A DNA stretch of 34,732 nucleotides from Pirellulales bacterium (GCA_020851115.1 JADZDJ010000162.1:1-34732), one strand, 5' to 3'; positions 8,422 through 17,312 are shown, counted from the stretch's first letter. The notes: generated from the sequence alone by a model not told the origin. Numbers and translations are program-made.

Positions 8422-8759
8422 AGTCAGCGTCGCGGGGCAACTCTCGTCTCTTTGAACAGTAGTTAATTGCGATCGCTCTGGCAACTGGAGTTCCACACCC
8501 CACAGGACGAATCATCCATTCAAACTCAGCGCGACTCCAAAGCCCGCCGCGCCAGTCAGAATGCGACGTCTCCAAATCAGAGCCACGCCCATCAGGAATC
8601 GGATGGATCGATTCCGCGTTCTCATGGGCGAGCTTCGCAATGGCATGGAATGGGCGCGGCGTGAAATCTGGCGCCTCTGGTGACGAAACGAGGGGCGAAT
8701 CGCAATCGGTGGAGGTTGCTCGCGGGCGGCCGTTACGGTTGATGGATTGCTAGAGCGCG

Positions 8760-9932
8760 CTAGTGTTGCGAATCGACATCGACCAGCAATTCTTCAAAGA
8801 CCGGATCGACCAGTCGATTTTCATCCGACCAGCGTTTGGCCTTCACTTTGCAAGTCAAAGCAGGGCGGATCCATTTGCCATCTATTCGCAATGGAATGAA
8901 CGGATTCGGCTGGCGTAGTTCAGCCATGCGCCGATTGAGCTGCGCTCGCACTTCAGAGGAGATGCCGTCGCTGACGGTGCCGACATACTGCAATTTACCG
9001 CCGACATCGGCTGCCAAGATGAGATGATAAAAATCGTGGTCCCCCAGCGGCTTGAAGCCGAGAATCAAGCAATCGACCGGCAGCTTTGGCTTGCCGGGCG
9101 GCTGTGGCTCATCTTGATCGATCGGTTCCTTGGCTTTCCCGGCGAAGTCTTCGATCGATTCCTGGAGCGATTTGTCGCTGCTCGCATTCGCAGCGAGTTC
9201 TTGAGCCCGATCGGCAATGGCTTTTGTCAGGTTGTAGCGAGCCGGTGTACCTCCCCAATCGAGCAGGTCTTTGTCCGCCAGCCCTCCAATGAGCAAGCCG
9301 CCAAGAATCGCCGTCACGCCCCAGGCGCCGACCGCCGTTTGCCAGAAAGTGGTCGGCAACTCACGGAGAACCGTAATCCAAATTGCCACAGGCTTCAGGA
9401 CAATATCGAGCAGATGATACCGATCGTTATGCATGATCGCGAAGATGTAGCAAGCCAGATGAGCTCCGCAAAAAATCAATCCTCCAACCAGCATTTGCCC
9501 AACCGTCCAGACGAACCGAATATTGCCGTGTTGCGGCAGCATCAACCGGAGGAGAAAACTTGCGATCAGCACGGCCGCCACACCGCCCATCAGTTTCCAT
9601 GCCCAAAGGGGAATCATGGTTTTGCAGATATCCAGTTTCGACTTCGGCGCTGGCTGCGGCAAGTCTTCGCGATCCCACGGATCGAGTTCGACAAACGTCG
9701 CCAGCCGTGGATACCAGCCGCAGCGCCGGCACCAGCCCTGACCACCGGTCCGTGGCGTTTCGCACTTCTCACAGGCGGATTCGCTCAGATTGAGGTCGCA
9801 TTCGGAGGTCGTTGCCGCAACGTCAATGGTTTCCAATGCGGCTTCCGGCGCAAACGACATTAGCTGCTCGGCTTCCGGCAACGCGCGCGGTTCGATATCA
9901 GCGTCAAATTCGGTCAGTTCGGCTGGAGGCAC
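8760..9932 (-). CDS. Membrane zinc-ribbon protein with a C-terminal DNA-ligase-type OB domain
   Basis: The product is 390 residues. An acidic N-terminus leads to a four-cysteine ribbon CEKC...CRRC (C54, C57, C68, C71). Three or more hydrophobic segments follow (~112-132, 139-168, 196-218), then a helical linker. Residues ~287-388 closely resemble, in motif order, the C-terminal OB-fold domain of ATP-dependent DNA ligases: DCLILGFKPLG, LQYVGTVSDGI (ligases: YVGKVGTGF), an NPF turn, KWIRPALTCKVKAKRWS and NRLVDPVFEELLVD. No nucleotidyltransferase domain with a KxDG lysine is present, so it cannot be a ligase itself. The OB domain may serve as a binding module. The role is unknown. It stands alone on the minus strand, divergent from the HtrA gene. 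Confidence 0.7.
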   Translation of the reverse strand: MPPAELTEFDADIEPRALPEAEQLMSFAPEAALETIDVAATTSECDLNLSESACEKCETPRTGGQGWCRRCGWYPRLATFVELDPWDREDLPQPAPKSKLDICKTMIPLWAWKLMGGVAAVLIASFLLRLMLPQHGNIRFVWTVGQMLVGGLIFCGAHLACYIFAIMHNDRYHLLDIVLKPVAIWITVLRELPTTFWQTAVGAWGVTAILGGLLIGGLADKDLLDWGGTPARYNLTKAIADRAQELAANASSDKSLQESIEDFAGKAKEPIDQDEPQPPGKPKLPVDCLILGFKPLGDHDFYHLILAADVGGKLQYVGTVSDGISSEVRAQLNRRMAELRQPNPFIPLRIDGKWIRPALTCKVKAKRWSDENRLVDPVFEELLVDVDSQH

Positions 9933-10230
9933 GGCAAATTTCTCATCATTTTTGGCCCAAAGACGCAGAAAAAATCACAAACAAACATAGAACATGGAGG
10001 AAACGAAGCCCCATCTCGACCTCGCTGGAACCGCGGTAAATTCTGAAAAAGCACTCCCTACCACAAACATGTTGGATGCCCAATTTAACGCCTTTGTGTG
10101 ACGATTTTTTGATTTTCGCACCATGTATCGGTTATCAGGAGGCCGCTGGTGCCACGACGAGCGATGCGTTGGGGCAGCTTGTTGGTTATATTGAGGCTAA
10201 GCAGCAATGCCCTACAATCAGGTGAATACC

Positions 10231-11409
10231 ATGGACAGCGAGCCTCTGTTTTCCGAGCCGGTCGCAATCGGCAACTCGGAACTTCACACTCGGCGGCCGT
10301 CGAACCGCCTGCCGCTGCTGCTCATGTTGCTCTTGGTTGTGATCGTGCTTGCTTTGATCTCTCCGGTAATGGAGCGAATTCAATATTCTCGCACGCGCGG
10401 CGAAGTCCTGGCCTTGCGAAAGGAGCTGCCCGAATTGAATTTGAAAGCGCTGAGCAAGGCATTCACGCTGGTTTATCGACAGGTCAAACCGAGCGTCGTA
10501 CACATCGACACCAAGCGTTCTCTGGGCAGTGGTCGCGGCGATTTTTTTTCGATGTTCGGCGGACGCCAGCAGTTGTACGAAGCTCAAGGACAGGCTTCAG
10601 GCGTCATTATTGACGACGCAGGTTACATCATCACGAACCTGCACGTTGTGGAAGACTCGGAGGAGATCGACGTGCAACTCGACGACGGCCGGACATTCCT
10701 GGCGGAATTGATCGGAATCGATCCGAAAATTGACCTGGCGGTGCTCAAAATCGATGCCGCTGGGCTTGTTGCAGCCGCTTGGGGGGACAGCAACCAACTT
10801 GAAATCGGCGAAATGGTGTGGGCCATTGGCAATCCGTTCGGACTTGATCAGACCATCACTTCTGGCATCGTCAGCCAAAAAGGCCGCCAAGGGCAAAGTG
10901 TCTATCAGGAGTTTCTGCAGACCGATGTCGCCATCAACCCTGGTAATAGCGGCGGGCCACTGGTGGACATCAACGGTGAAGTGCTCGGCATCAACACGGC
11001 GATCTTGGGCCACGGATATCAAGGAATCAGCTTCGCAATTCCAAGCAACCTCGTTCACGAATCCTATGAAAAAATTCGCAAGGATGGCAAAGTGATTCGC
11101 GCCTTTCTAGGCGTCGAACTAGATTTGCCGACCCGCAAGGATATTCAACAATTGGGCCTGCCGTTCGATCGGCCGATCGGAGCGATCGTTCGATCGGTGA
11201 CACCCAACTCGCCGGCCGCGACGGCCAAGTTGCTCCAGGGCGATGTAATTACCCAGTGGAATGGTCAACCGGTGGCCGACCATCGGGAGCTGACGTTGAT
11301 GATCGCCCGTACGCCGCCAGACGAAAAAATCGAATTCCAAGTCATCCGCCAAGGAAAGGAAATCACGCTGGAAGCAACGGTGATCGAAAAACCGGCCGCG
11401 TTGAGATAA
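10231..11409 (+). CDS. Membrane-anchored HtrA/DegP-type serine protease with one PDZ domain
   Basis: Trypsin-like protease of the periplasmic protein-quality-control family, 392 residues. An uncleaved N-terminal anchor (residues ~27-45) precedes the protease domain, which carries the triad His138 (TNLHVVED), Asp168 (KIDLAVLKI) and Ser240 (NPGNSGGPL). A single PDZ domain covers ~290-385, with GAIVRSVTPNSPAATAKLLQGDVI. DegP has two PDZ domains; this layout is closer to DegS or HhoA types. I chose ATG 10231 because AGGTGA lies six bases upstream. The ATG at 10207 adds eight residues without a ribosome-binding site. It is convergent with the DUF707-like gene, with only three bases between the stop codons. 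Confidence 0.93.
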   Translation: MDSEPLFSEPVAIGNSELHTRRPSNRLPLLLMLLLVVIVLALISPVMERIQYSRTRGEVLALRKELPELNLKALSKAFTLVYRQVKPSVVHIDTKRSLGSGRGDFFSMFGGRQQLYEAQGQASGVIIDDAGYIITNLHVVEDSEEIDVQLDDGRTFLAELIGIDPKIDLAVLKIDAAGLVAAAWGDSNQLEIGEMVWAIGNPFGLDQTITSGIVSQKGRQGQSVYQEFLQTDVAINPGNSGGPLVDINGEVLGINTAILGHGYQGISFAIPSNLVHESYEKIRKDGKVIRAFLGVELDLPTRKDIQQLGLPFDRPIGAIVRSVTPNSPAATAKLLQGDVITQWNGQPVADHRELTLMIARTPPDEKIEFQVIRQGKEITLEATVIEKPAALR

Positions 11410-11412
11410 GGC

Positions 11413-12207
11413 TTACGCGGCCGAGCGCTTTTGCTGCATCCATTGAATGTGATCGCGCAGCCGCTCCAGCCAACTGCGGCCGTCGGTCGGGTCTTTCACC
11501 CGCTTCATCCGCAAATTTCCGCGGAGCATGGCACGGTGCAAGCTCCAGTCGATGCCGCCGTGGCGAGCGACGGTTTCATCAAAATCTCGGTACGGATCGA
11601 TGCCCAGCGCGGCGAGATGTTGATAGTGCTCGCCTTTGCCCAAGGGGCCGGTGTGGTGGATGCCGACCTTATCGATGATCGCCATCTCGTGCTTCGCAAA
11701 ATGCTTCGGCCATATCCAATCCAATCCCCAGCCAGATCGGTTTTCGAGAAACGTCGGCTTCACTTGGAAAAACGCTTCTCGCGTAAAGATCGGGCACATC
11801 ACCTCGACGTAGGGCGTGTATCGCAAGATATTGCCGCGACGCTGCGTGAGACCGCGGAACGAAAAATCTCCCTTGGCAATCGCAGGCTGGGCAAGCTTCA
11901 GTTGGTAATGCTCGAACAACTCGAACAGCAGGTTGACCCCTGCCGTATCGCAGGCGATGTCGTCGTCGGGGCACCAGATTCGGTCATAGTGTTGCAGCGA
12001 CGCGAAGTGTTCTTCCGCAACATAGTGTACATGCTCCCACTTAAATCCTTTGCGGCGGACATAAAACTTGGCACCTGGCTGAACTGGGTCGGAGCCATTG
12101 CCGTAATACAGCAAAAACAGATCGAAATTCGGCGTGTCGGGGCCTTCGATCCACGTTCGATGAACGGAGTGATCTCCGATGGGTGAAATAACCAGATTAC
12201 ATGTCAT
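11413..12207 (-). CDS. DUF707-like putative glycosyltransferase
   Basis: The product is 264 residues. The N-terminal half has a nucleotide-sugar-transferase look: FDLFLLYYGNG (28-38), then RIWCPDDDIACD with Asp81-83 at the position of a metal-binding DxD motif. The C-terminal half has GWGLDWIWPKH and a conserved His-rich segment (IHHTGPLGKGEHY). I place it near the DUF707 family from memory. It follows glf by 11 bp with a good ribosome-binding site (AAGGGG), so it is very likely co-transcribed and acts in the same surface-polysaccharide pathway. Confidence 0.75.
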   Translation of the reverse strand: MTCNLVISPIGDHSVHRTWIEGPDTPNFDLFLLYYGNGSDPVQPGAKFYVRRKGFKWEHVHYVAEEHFASLQHYDRIWCPDDDIACDTAGVNLLFELFEHYQLKLAQPAIAKGDFSFRGLTQRRGNILRYTPYVEVMCPIFTREAFFQVKPTFLENRSGWGLDWIWPKHFAKHEMAIIDKVGIHHTGPLGKGEHYQHLAALGIDPYRDFDETVARHGGIDWSLHRAMLRGNLRMKRVKDPTDGRSWLERLRDHIQWMQQKRSAA

Positions 12208-12218
12208 CGCTTGCCCCT

Positions 12219-13337
12219 TTAAGCTGCCTGCGCGCGTTGCTCTTGCTCAAGCTCCTTGTCGGCCAGCGCCAACGCTTGCGCAACGACCTGGTGCATATCG
12301 TAATACATATACGTGCCCAACCGGCCGCCGAAGATGATCTTAGTCGCCGCGCCAAGTGTACGATACTGCTCGTACCGAGCGGTGTTCTGCTGGTCGCGCA
12401 CCGGGTAATACGGAATTTTCGATTCGTCGTACTTGTCGGGATACTCGTATGTAATGACCGTTCGCGCGGAGTCGAGCAAGTCGAAATGTTTGTGTTCGGT
12501 GATTCGCGTATGCGGCACATCTGCGGCCGTGTAGTTGACGATGGCGCTGCCTTGGAAATCGCCATCCAGCACGCGGTGTTCGAATCGCAGCGAGCGGTAT
12601 TCGAGCCGCCCGAAGCGATAATCGAAAAACTCGTCGATTTTTCCGGTATACACCAGGGTCGGGGCTTGTTGTTGAACCCACTGGCGGTTCTCGAAGAAAT
12701 CGACGCCGGTTTCAACGCGGATGTTGTCGTGATCGAGCATGTTTTCGAACAGCTTCGTGTAGCCGCCGACGGGTATGCCTTCATAGGGATCGTCGAAATA
12801 ACGGTCGTTGTACGTGCGGCGGATCGGCAGGCGGCGAATAATCGAAGCCGGCAACTCCTTCGGCTCGCGGCCCCATTGTTTCGTCGTGTAGCCGCGGATA
12901 AAAGTCTCGTAGATTTCCGGCCCGACTTGAGCGAGAATCCAGTCTTCCAAATTGCGAGGATTTTCGCACGGCACCCGCACGCTGGCCAACTTTCGTTCGG
13001 CCTCGGCCGGTGAAGCGACACCCCACAATTGATGCAACGTCATCAAGTTGATGGGAAACGAAAACAGCCTGCCGCCGAAGTTCACGGGCGTTCGCAAACG
13101 AAAGTGGTTAAACTCCGCGAAGCGATTGACGAACTGCCAAACTTGCATGCTATGCGTATGAAAGACGTGCGGCCCGTAACGATGCACGTGAATGCCTTCC
13201 ATCGCTTCGCTATAGCAGTTGCCGCCGATATGAGGTCGCTTTTCGATCAACATCACTCGGCGATCCTTCTCGGCGACGACTCGCGCAAACACCGCTCCAA
13301 ACATGCCGCAACCGACGATAATGTAATCGAATGGCAT
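12219..13337 (-). CDS. glf: UDP-galactopyranose mutase
   Basis: This flavoenzyme interconverts UDP-galactopyranose and UDP-galactofuranose, supplying galactofuranose for cell-surface glycans. The 372-residue product begins with the FAD-binding motif DYIIVGCGMFGAVFA, then IEKRPHIGGNCYSE and HRYGPHVFHT. It has FIRGYTTKQWG and the late motifs LGTYMYYDMHQVVAQAL expected for this family. ATG 13337 (MPFDYII) is the likely start; the frame opens three codons earlier at 13346. It lies between a GT2 gene and a DUF707-like gene on the same strand, forming a small glycan cluster. Confidence 0.95.
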   Translation of the reverse strand: MPFDYIIVGCGMFGAVFARVVAEKDRRVMLIEKRPHIGGNCYSEAMEGIHVHRYGPHVFHTHSMQVWQFVNRFAEFNHFRLRTPVNFGGRLFSFPINLMTLHQLWGVASPAEAERKLASVRVPCENPRNLEDWILAQVGPEIYETFIRGYTTKQWGREPKELPASIIRRLPIRRTYNDRYFDDPYEGIPVGGYTKLFENMLDHDNIRVETGVDFFENRQWVQQQAPTLVYTGKIDEFFDYRFGRLEYRSLRFEHRVLDGDFQGSAIVNYTAADVPHTRITEHKHFDLLDSARTVITYEYPDKYDESKIPYYPVRDQQNTARYEQYRTLGAATKIIFGGRLGTYMYYDMHQVVAQALALADKELEQEQRAQAA

Positions 13338-13398
13338 TCGCGTCAATAACCGTCTTCATTGAACCGCGGATGGACCTCCGCGAAAATGCGCTGCTCGA

Positions 13399-14235
13399 TC
13401 ACGCGGCGCGACCGAACCGCATTTCTTCTTTGACCAATCCCTTTGCGCATCGCATCGGAACGTCTTTTCGCGTCAAATAGGTCACGTTTCGCCCTTGTCG
13501 CCAGTTGGTCGGCGCAGTCGCATCGGTCCGATGCCAAAGGTGATAGGTATACGTCCAGCGCAAGATCGACTCGATCCGCACGCCGCCCATTCGCAGGCGC
13601 AATCGCAGATCGTCGTCTTCGCAGCCCCATCCCTCGAAGTTTTCGTCGTAGCCATTGACCAATACGTAATCCGATCGCCAAATGCCAACGTTGTTGCCGA
13701 TGAGTTTGGGTTTCGTCGGATGACGCAGCCATTGATAGAGTCGGGATTTGCGATCTTGTTTTTGTAGCCGTCGCAACTCTTCGCGCGGCGCAGCACTGAC
13801 AAATTCCCCCAAACGAATCGCTGCTTCGTCGATCTTGTCTGAGGTCGATTCATCGAGCCGCGCGCAGTCACCTGCCATCACGATTCCACGCCTTCGCCGT
13901 CGGAGATGAATTGCCACATGATCCGGTGGCAAAATGCAATCGCCGTCTAAAAACAGCAAATACGGCGCTGTGCTCGCGCTTGCGCCTTCGTTGCGGCAGC
14001 GAGCCAACTGAAATGTGCTGTGTTGATGGGTGGTAAAATTCACCGGAAAGTCAACCGACCTGGCGAACTGATGCACAATCTGGGCGGTGTCGTCGGTTGA
14101 ACCATCGTCGGTCACGACGACCTCCATCTTGTCCTGGACGTCGCGCTGCAAGGCAATGCTCAGTAGTGCCCGCCGCAAGTGGCCGGGACGCTGATACGTC
14201 GAAACGAGCAAGGCAATTTCGGGTTGAGCAATCAC
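13399..14235 (-). CDS. Glycosyltransferase family 2 protein
   Basis: GT-A fold transferase. It has IALLVSTYQRPGHLRRALLS at the start, VTDDGSTDDT, the DxD motif in LFLDGDCILPP, and a C-terminal half with GYDENFEGWGCEDDDLRLRL. That last segment is typical of the galactosyltransferase-like (Glyco_transf_7C) subdomain. The frame is open to 14301. GTG 14235 (VIAQPEIALLVS) lies right before the conserved strand, has GAGG nine bases upstream, and avoids translating through a hairpin. I prefer it, giving 278 residues. With glf and the DUF707-like gene it likely builds a galactofuranose-containing polymer. Confidence 0.88.
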   Translation of the reverse strand: MIAQPEIALLVSTYQRPGHLRRALLSIALQRDVQDKMEVVVTDDGSTDDTAQIVHQFARSVDFPVNFTTHQHSTFQLARCRNEGASASTAPYLLFLDGDCILPPDHVAIHLRRRRRGIVMAGDCARLDESTSDKIDEAAIRLGEFVSAAPREELRRLQKQDRKSRLYQWLRHPTKPKLIGNNVGIWRSDYVLVNGYDENFEGWGCEDDDLRLRLRMGGVRIESILRWTYTYHLWHRTDATAPTNWRQGRNVTYLTRKDVPMRCAKGLVKEEMRFGRAA

Positions 14236-14238
14236 GCG

Positions 14239-14264
14239 TAAAAACCTCGCCTGGTAAGCCAGGC
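14239..14264 (-). terminator. Hairpin plus T-tract just before the GT2 start codon
   Basis: Read on the minus strand, GCCTGG, loop CTTA and CCAGGC (14264-14249) are followed by GAGG and five T. The structure sits directly upstream of GTG 14235, and the GAGG next to the stem could serve as its ribosome-binding site. It may be a weak intrinsic terminator or leader attenuator. Confidence 0.4.
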
Positions 14265-14301
14265 ATTTCAACCGGGCTGGATCGAAACCACTTGCTGGCA
14301 C

Positions 14302-15020
14302 AGCACCGAAACGAAGGAGATTTCGGAAAAACGGCCGCGCCGACGGGCGGCGAAGAGTAGCGAATTTAGCGAGGTAGCGTCAATGCCAGCGTGAAAGGCG
14401 GCAGCAACTCAGCAACTCGAGCGTAGGACAGGCCCTGATGAAATGCTGTTTTTCTGTGGTTTTGGTATGAATTATGGCTCAGCGACATTGCGGAATTCTC
14501 GGTGGGCCGCTTGGCGTTTTGCGGCACGAGTCTTTCCCATCTTTTTGGAAAACCACATGTGCGTGCGATGGGCGGATACCAACGCGAAGCCACGGTGGAT
14601 GCTTGCTGCGGTTGTCGGATACCGGAGGCGGCCATCGCTCGCCAGCAAGCTGGTGAAGCCGCCTTTGCAGTGTTGGCGTTCCAGTTGCTGAAACAATCCC
14701 ATTACAACCGCAATTGAGCGATGGTTTTTCAGTCGCTGTAGCTGTTTAGTCGAATGAAGTACATTGAACCGAAAGTTGTCTGTTGCTTGCACTTGCAGTT
14801 TTTGCTTGCATTGGTGCAACAACAACACTTAACCGTTGGCAGTAAAGCAGTTGTGTCAATTTTCCTGGTCGAGTTACTTTATCCGGCTAAAGAGATGCCA
14901 GATGTGATTTCCTGTGGACCATGTTCTCCTTCAGAAATGCAAGCCATTGGCCGAACGCGGCAACGATTCATCCTCGATTGTGCAGAAGTCGGCCGGTCGA
15001 GTTCCACGATCAAATCATTT
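14302..15020. other. Long gene-poor region
   Basis: No gene is convincing in this ~720-bp stretch. Frames at 14443-14691 (+), 14472-14828 (-) and 14754-15047 (+) lack family signatures. The one structured element is a 35-bp segment at 14865-14899 that recurs with five mismatches at 24563-24597, in front of a lipoprotein gene. A decayed gene with its leader is one explanation. Confidence 0.4.
14865..14899 (+). repeat. Copy 1 of a 35-bp dispersed repeat
   Basis: It contains GTCGAGTTACTT, ATCC and AAAGAGAT. It matches 24563-24597 at 30 of 35 positions. No recognisable gene follows this copy. Confidence 0.6.
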
Positions 15021-15081
15021 GACATTTCCACCGGCGGCCGCCCCTGAAATCTGCGGTCGCGGTGAGGTCCATGGAAATGTC
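15021..15081. terminator. Long imperfect hairpin at the 3' end of the TIM-barrel gene
   Basis: GACATTTCCA (15021-15030) is perfectly complementary to TGGAAATGTC (15072-15081). Inside, ACCGGCGGCCGC pairs imperfectly with GCGGTCGCGGT. The outer arm overlaps the TGA stop of the gene ending at 15080. No T-tract is obvious on the minus strand, so it may act in RNA stability or be a palindromic element rather than a simple terminator. Confidence 0.5.
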
Positions 15082-15853
15082 ATAAATTACGCAAGTATTT
15101 TACTGCCTCGCCAATTTCGTACTCTGCGTCTTCCACGCGATCGCGTTGAATCGTGAAATAACCGCGATAGCCACGTTCTTCAAGCGCCCCCAGCAATGCC
15201 GGAAAATCAACGGACCCGCGCCCGAGCGGAACTTCTTGGCCGCGACCGCGATTGCGATCGAAAACGCCGTCGGTAGCATGGACGTGCAAAAGATGCGATG
15301 CCAGCGACTCGACCGCCTCCAGTGGGCTGAATCCATTCATCACGAGTTGGCCGGGATCAAGATCGACGCCGATCGAGCCGTCAGGCAATGCCGCGACCAA
15401 ACGCGCAAGGTCAGCGCCGCTGACACTGCCGGTTTGTGCCGTTAGCAATGCGCCCAGATGCTGCCCGTGGCGCCCCAAGTCGGTCAGCACTTGCAGCAAC
15501 AAATTCCACTGTGGCCCTTCCGCTTTTTCCGGAATCTGGCCGATATGGTTGATGACCACGGATGCTCCAAGCGATTGAGCCATTCGCATCGCATCCTTTG
15601 TTCCGGCAACGCGGCGATCGAGGTCTTCCAGCGAATCATATCCCCGTCGCGTGCGATAAGAAACGGCGGACACGCGCAGCCGCTGGTCATCGAGCATCTT
15701 GCGCAATTGCCGTAACGCCGTTTGCGTCATCTCCGCCGGCTTCAAGCTCCAGCGGGCATCGATTTCGATGGCATCGGCTCCCAGCTTGGCCGCCAACGGA
15801 ATTCCTTTGGCCATCGGCGTGCGTAAACTCGGCAAGTGAATTCCGATTTTCAT
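15080..15853 (-). CDS. Sugar phosphate isomerase/epimerase family TIM barrel
   Basis: The 257-residue product belongs to the xylose-isomerase-like AP-endonuclease-2 superfamily. It starts KIGIHLPSLRTPM and has GADAIEIDARW, the second metal-site region SVVINHIGQIP, the IGVDLDPGQLVMNG strand with its Asp, HLLHVHATDGVFDRNRG and the final YRGYFTIQRDR with the usual terminal acidic context. The frame opens at 15943, but ATG 15853 starts exactly at the first strand and avoids overlapping mqnD. Substrate is not predictable. It lies 64 bp after mqnD on the same strand. Confidence 0.85.
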   Translation of the reverse strand: MKIGIHLPSLRTPMAKGIPLAAKLGADAIEIDARWSLKPAEMTQTALRQLRKMLDDQRLRVSAVSYRTRRGYDSLEDLDRRVAGTKDAMRMAQSLGASVVINHIGQIPEKAEGPQWNLLLQVLTDLGRHGQHLGALLTAQTGSVSGADLARLVAALPDGSIGVDLDPGQLVMNGFSPLEAVESLASHLLHVHATDGVFDRNRGRGQEVPLGRGSVDFPALLGALEERGYRGYFTIQRDRVEDAEYEIGEAVKYLRNL

Positions 15854-15917
15854 GGTGGACGAATGTGGCGGTGAACGGCGATCGCCGTCCATTCCAACGG
15901 ACGGCGCACCTCCACCA

Positions 15918-16787
15918 TCAACTTTCAACAAATTCCGGAGCAACTTGCTTGGAAATCACGCCAGCTCGATAGCCTTCCGCAAGAAGACGCGAGACAGCTT
16001 CTCGTCCGCGCGGACCAAAGTCGAGCGTCCAATCGTTCACATACATCCCAACAAATCGATCCGCTCTGGCCTGATCGAGATCGCGACCGTACTTCATCGC
16101 ATAATCGAGAGCTTCCTGACGATGCTGCAAACCATAGCGAATACTCTCCTTCAACAGCCGATTGACTTCGCGGATCGTATCGCGGCCGAGATCGCGTCGC
16201 AGAACGTTTCCACCCAAGGGCAACGGCAAACTGGTGGTTTCAAACCACCATTGGCCCAAATCGACCGCCAGCTTCAAATTTCGATCGCCGTAGGTGAGTT
16301 GCCCTTCGTGAATAATCAAGCCGGCATCGATCGGCTTCCCTTCATATTGCCCCTCGACGGCCGCATCGATGATCCGGTCGAACGGCACAACGACGTATCG
16401 AAAATCGTTCCCCAGGCACAATCGCAGGGCGAGAAAGGCTGTGGTCAGCGTACCAGGAACGGCGATCGTCAGCGGCCGAAGCTGCTCGACCGTGAATTGC
16501 GAAGTCGCCACAACCATCGGACCGTAACAATCTCCCATGCTCGCGCCACACGGACAAAGAACATACTTGTCGGTCAAGTGGGCGTATGCGTGAATGCTGA
16601 CCGCGGTCAGTTCCAATTCGCCCGCGAAAGCGCGACGGTTGAGAGTTTCGATATCGACCAATTCGTGACGAAATTTGAACCGACCGGTGTCAATCTTGTC
16701 GTTCGCCAGTGCGTGGAACATAAATGCGTCGTCCGGATCTGGACTGTGGCCGACGCGAATGACCTGTTTAGCGGCGGTGGCGATCAA
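15918..16787 (-). CDS. mqnD: 1,4-dihydroxy-6-naphthoate synthase MqnD (futalosine menaquinone pathway)
   Basis: MqnD converts cyclic dehypoxanthine futalosine to 1,4-dihydroxy-6-naphthoate. The 289-residue product has the family N-terminal signature IRVGHSPDPDDAFMFHAL, then VSIHAYAHLTDKYVLCPCGASMG, TIAVPGTLTTAFLALRL, the histidine segment GLIIHEGQLTY and LPLPLGGNVLRRDL. The frame starts with TTG at 16787, with GGAG eight bases upstream; no ATG gives a better N-terminus. It implies menaquinone is made by the futalosine route. The other mqn genes are not in the window. Confidence 0.92.
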   Translation of the reverse strand: MIATAAKQVIRVGHSPDPDDAFMFHALANDKIDTGRFKFRHELVDIETLNRRAFAGELELTAVSIHAYAHLTDKYVLCPCGASMGDCYGPMVVATSQFTVEQLRPLTIAVPGTLTTAFLALRLCLGNDFRYVVVPFDRIIDAAVEGQYEGKPIDAGLIIHEGQLTYGDRNLKLAVDLGQWWFETTSLPLPLGGNVLRRDLGRDTIREVNRLLKESIRYGLQHRQEALDYAMKYGRDLDQARADRFVGMYVNDWTLDFGPRGREAVSRLLAEGYRAGVISKQVAPEFVES

Positions 16788-16896
16788 AGGAGTTGCTCCG
16801 GTGCGAGGATACGTGATTGGACACGCCCATGATACGCCGCTGGAGCGTTAGCGCAAAGCGGTTGCGCGTACAACAGAAGAAGTATTGAATGGGCGA

Positions 16897-16946
16897 GGGG
16901 GAGAAAGGGAGAGGGGAGGCGGTGTCCCTTTCTTTCTTCCCCCCCT
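16897..16946 (-). terminator. Purine/pyrimidine-rich hairpin downstream of csrA
   Basis: On the plus strand GAAAGGGA (16903-16910) pairs with TCCCTTTC (16925-16932), extended outward by runs of G and C. It lies just past the csrA stop on the minus strand. It probably ends the fliW-csrA transcript, though a T-tract is poor. Confidence 0.4.
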
Positions 16947-16956
16947 TCGCGTTCGC

Positions 16957-17217
16957 CTACGATCTTGGTCCATTGTGAGATCGTGGCGCTTCTTTGCCGA
17001 AGCCGCGACCGACGGCCTGGGCGTCTTTGGGGTCGAGCCTTGAGGCGCGGACGTTTTCGCGCTGAATGGCGTCGTAGACCTCCTGGCGGTGAACGGGAAT
17101 TTCCGTCGGGGCGTTGATGCCCAAGCGAACTTTGTCGCCGCGAATATCAACGATGGTGACAACAATATTGTCGCCGATCATGATGCTTTCGTCGCGTTGT
17201 CTCGACAAGACCAGCAT
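16957..17217 (-). CDS. csrA: Carbon storage regulator CsrA
   Basis: CsrA is a dimeric RNA-binding regulator that blocks or modulates translation at GGA motifs. The 86-residue product begins [20 protein letters not shown]. It has the [21 protein letters not shown] core whose final strand and Arg residue contact RNA. It carries ~25 extra polar residues at the C-terminus compared with the ~61-residue E. coli form. The leader has AAGGAAGGAG upstream of the ATG, both a strong ribosome-binding site and two GGA motifs. fliW lies 155 bp upstream on the same strand, the standard partner-switch arrangement for flagellin control. Confidence 0.96.
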   Translation of the reverse strand: MLVLSRQRDESIMIGDNIVVTIVDIRGDKVRLGINAPTEIPVHRQEVYDAIQRENVRASRLDPKDAQAVGRGFGKEAPRSHNGPRS

Positions 17218-17236
17218 CGAGGACTCCTTCCTTGCA
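17218..17236 (-). promoter_or_regulatory. csrA ribosome-binding site with overlapping GGA motifs
   Basis: Immediately before the csrA ATG the minus strand reads AAGGAAGGAGTCCTCG. It contains two GGA triplets inside the Shine-Dalgarno region. CsrA proteins bind such motifs, so negative autoregulation is an attractive inference. Confidence 0.45.
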
Positions 17237-17312
17237 GTTCGAGGCCGATGATGGGTGCATCGGCCAGTGTTTATGTTTTCGCCGGCGACGATTTGTAAAT
17301 AAACGACCTTAG

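Noticed and set aside
14754-15047. 97-residue frame containing the 35-bp repeat
   Set aside because: The residue make-up is not protein-like and there is no signal peptide or domain. The repeat is better treated as DNA.
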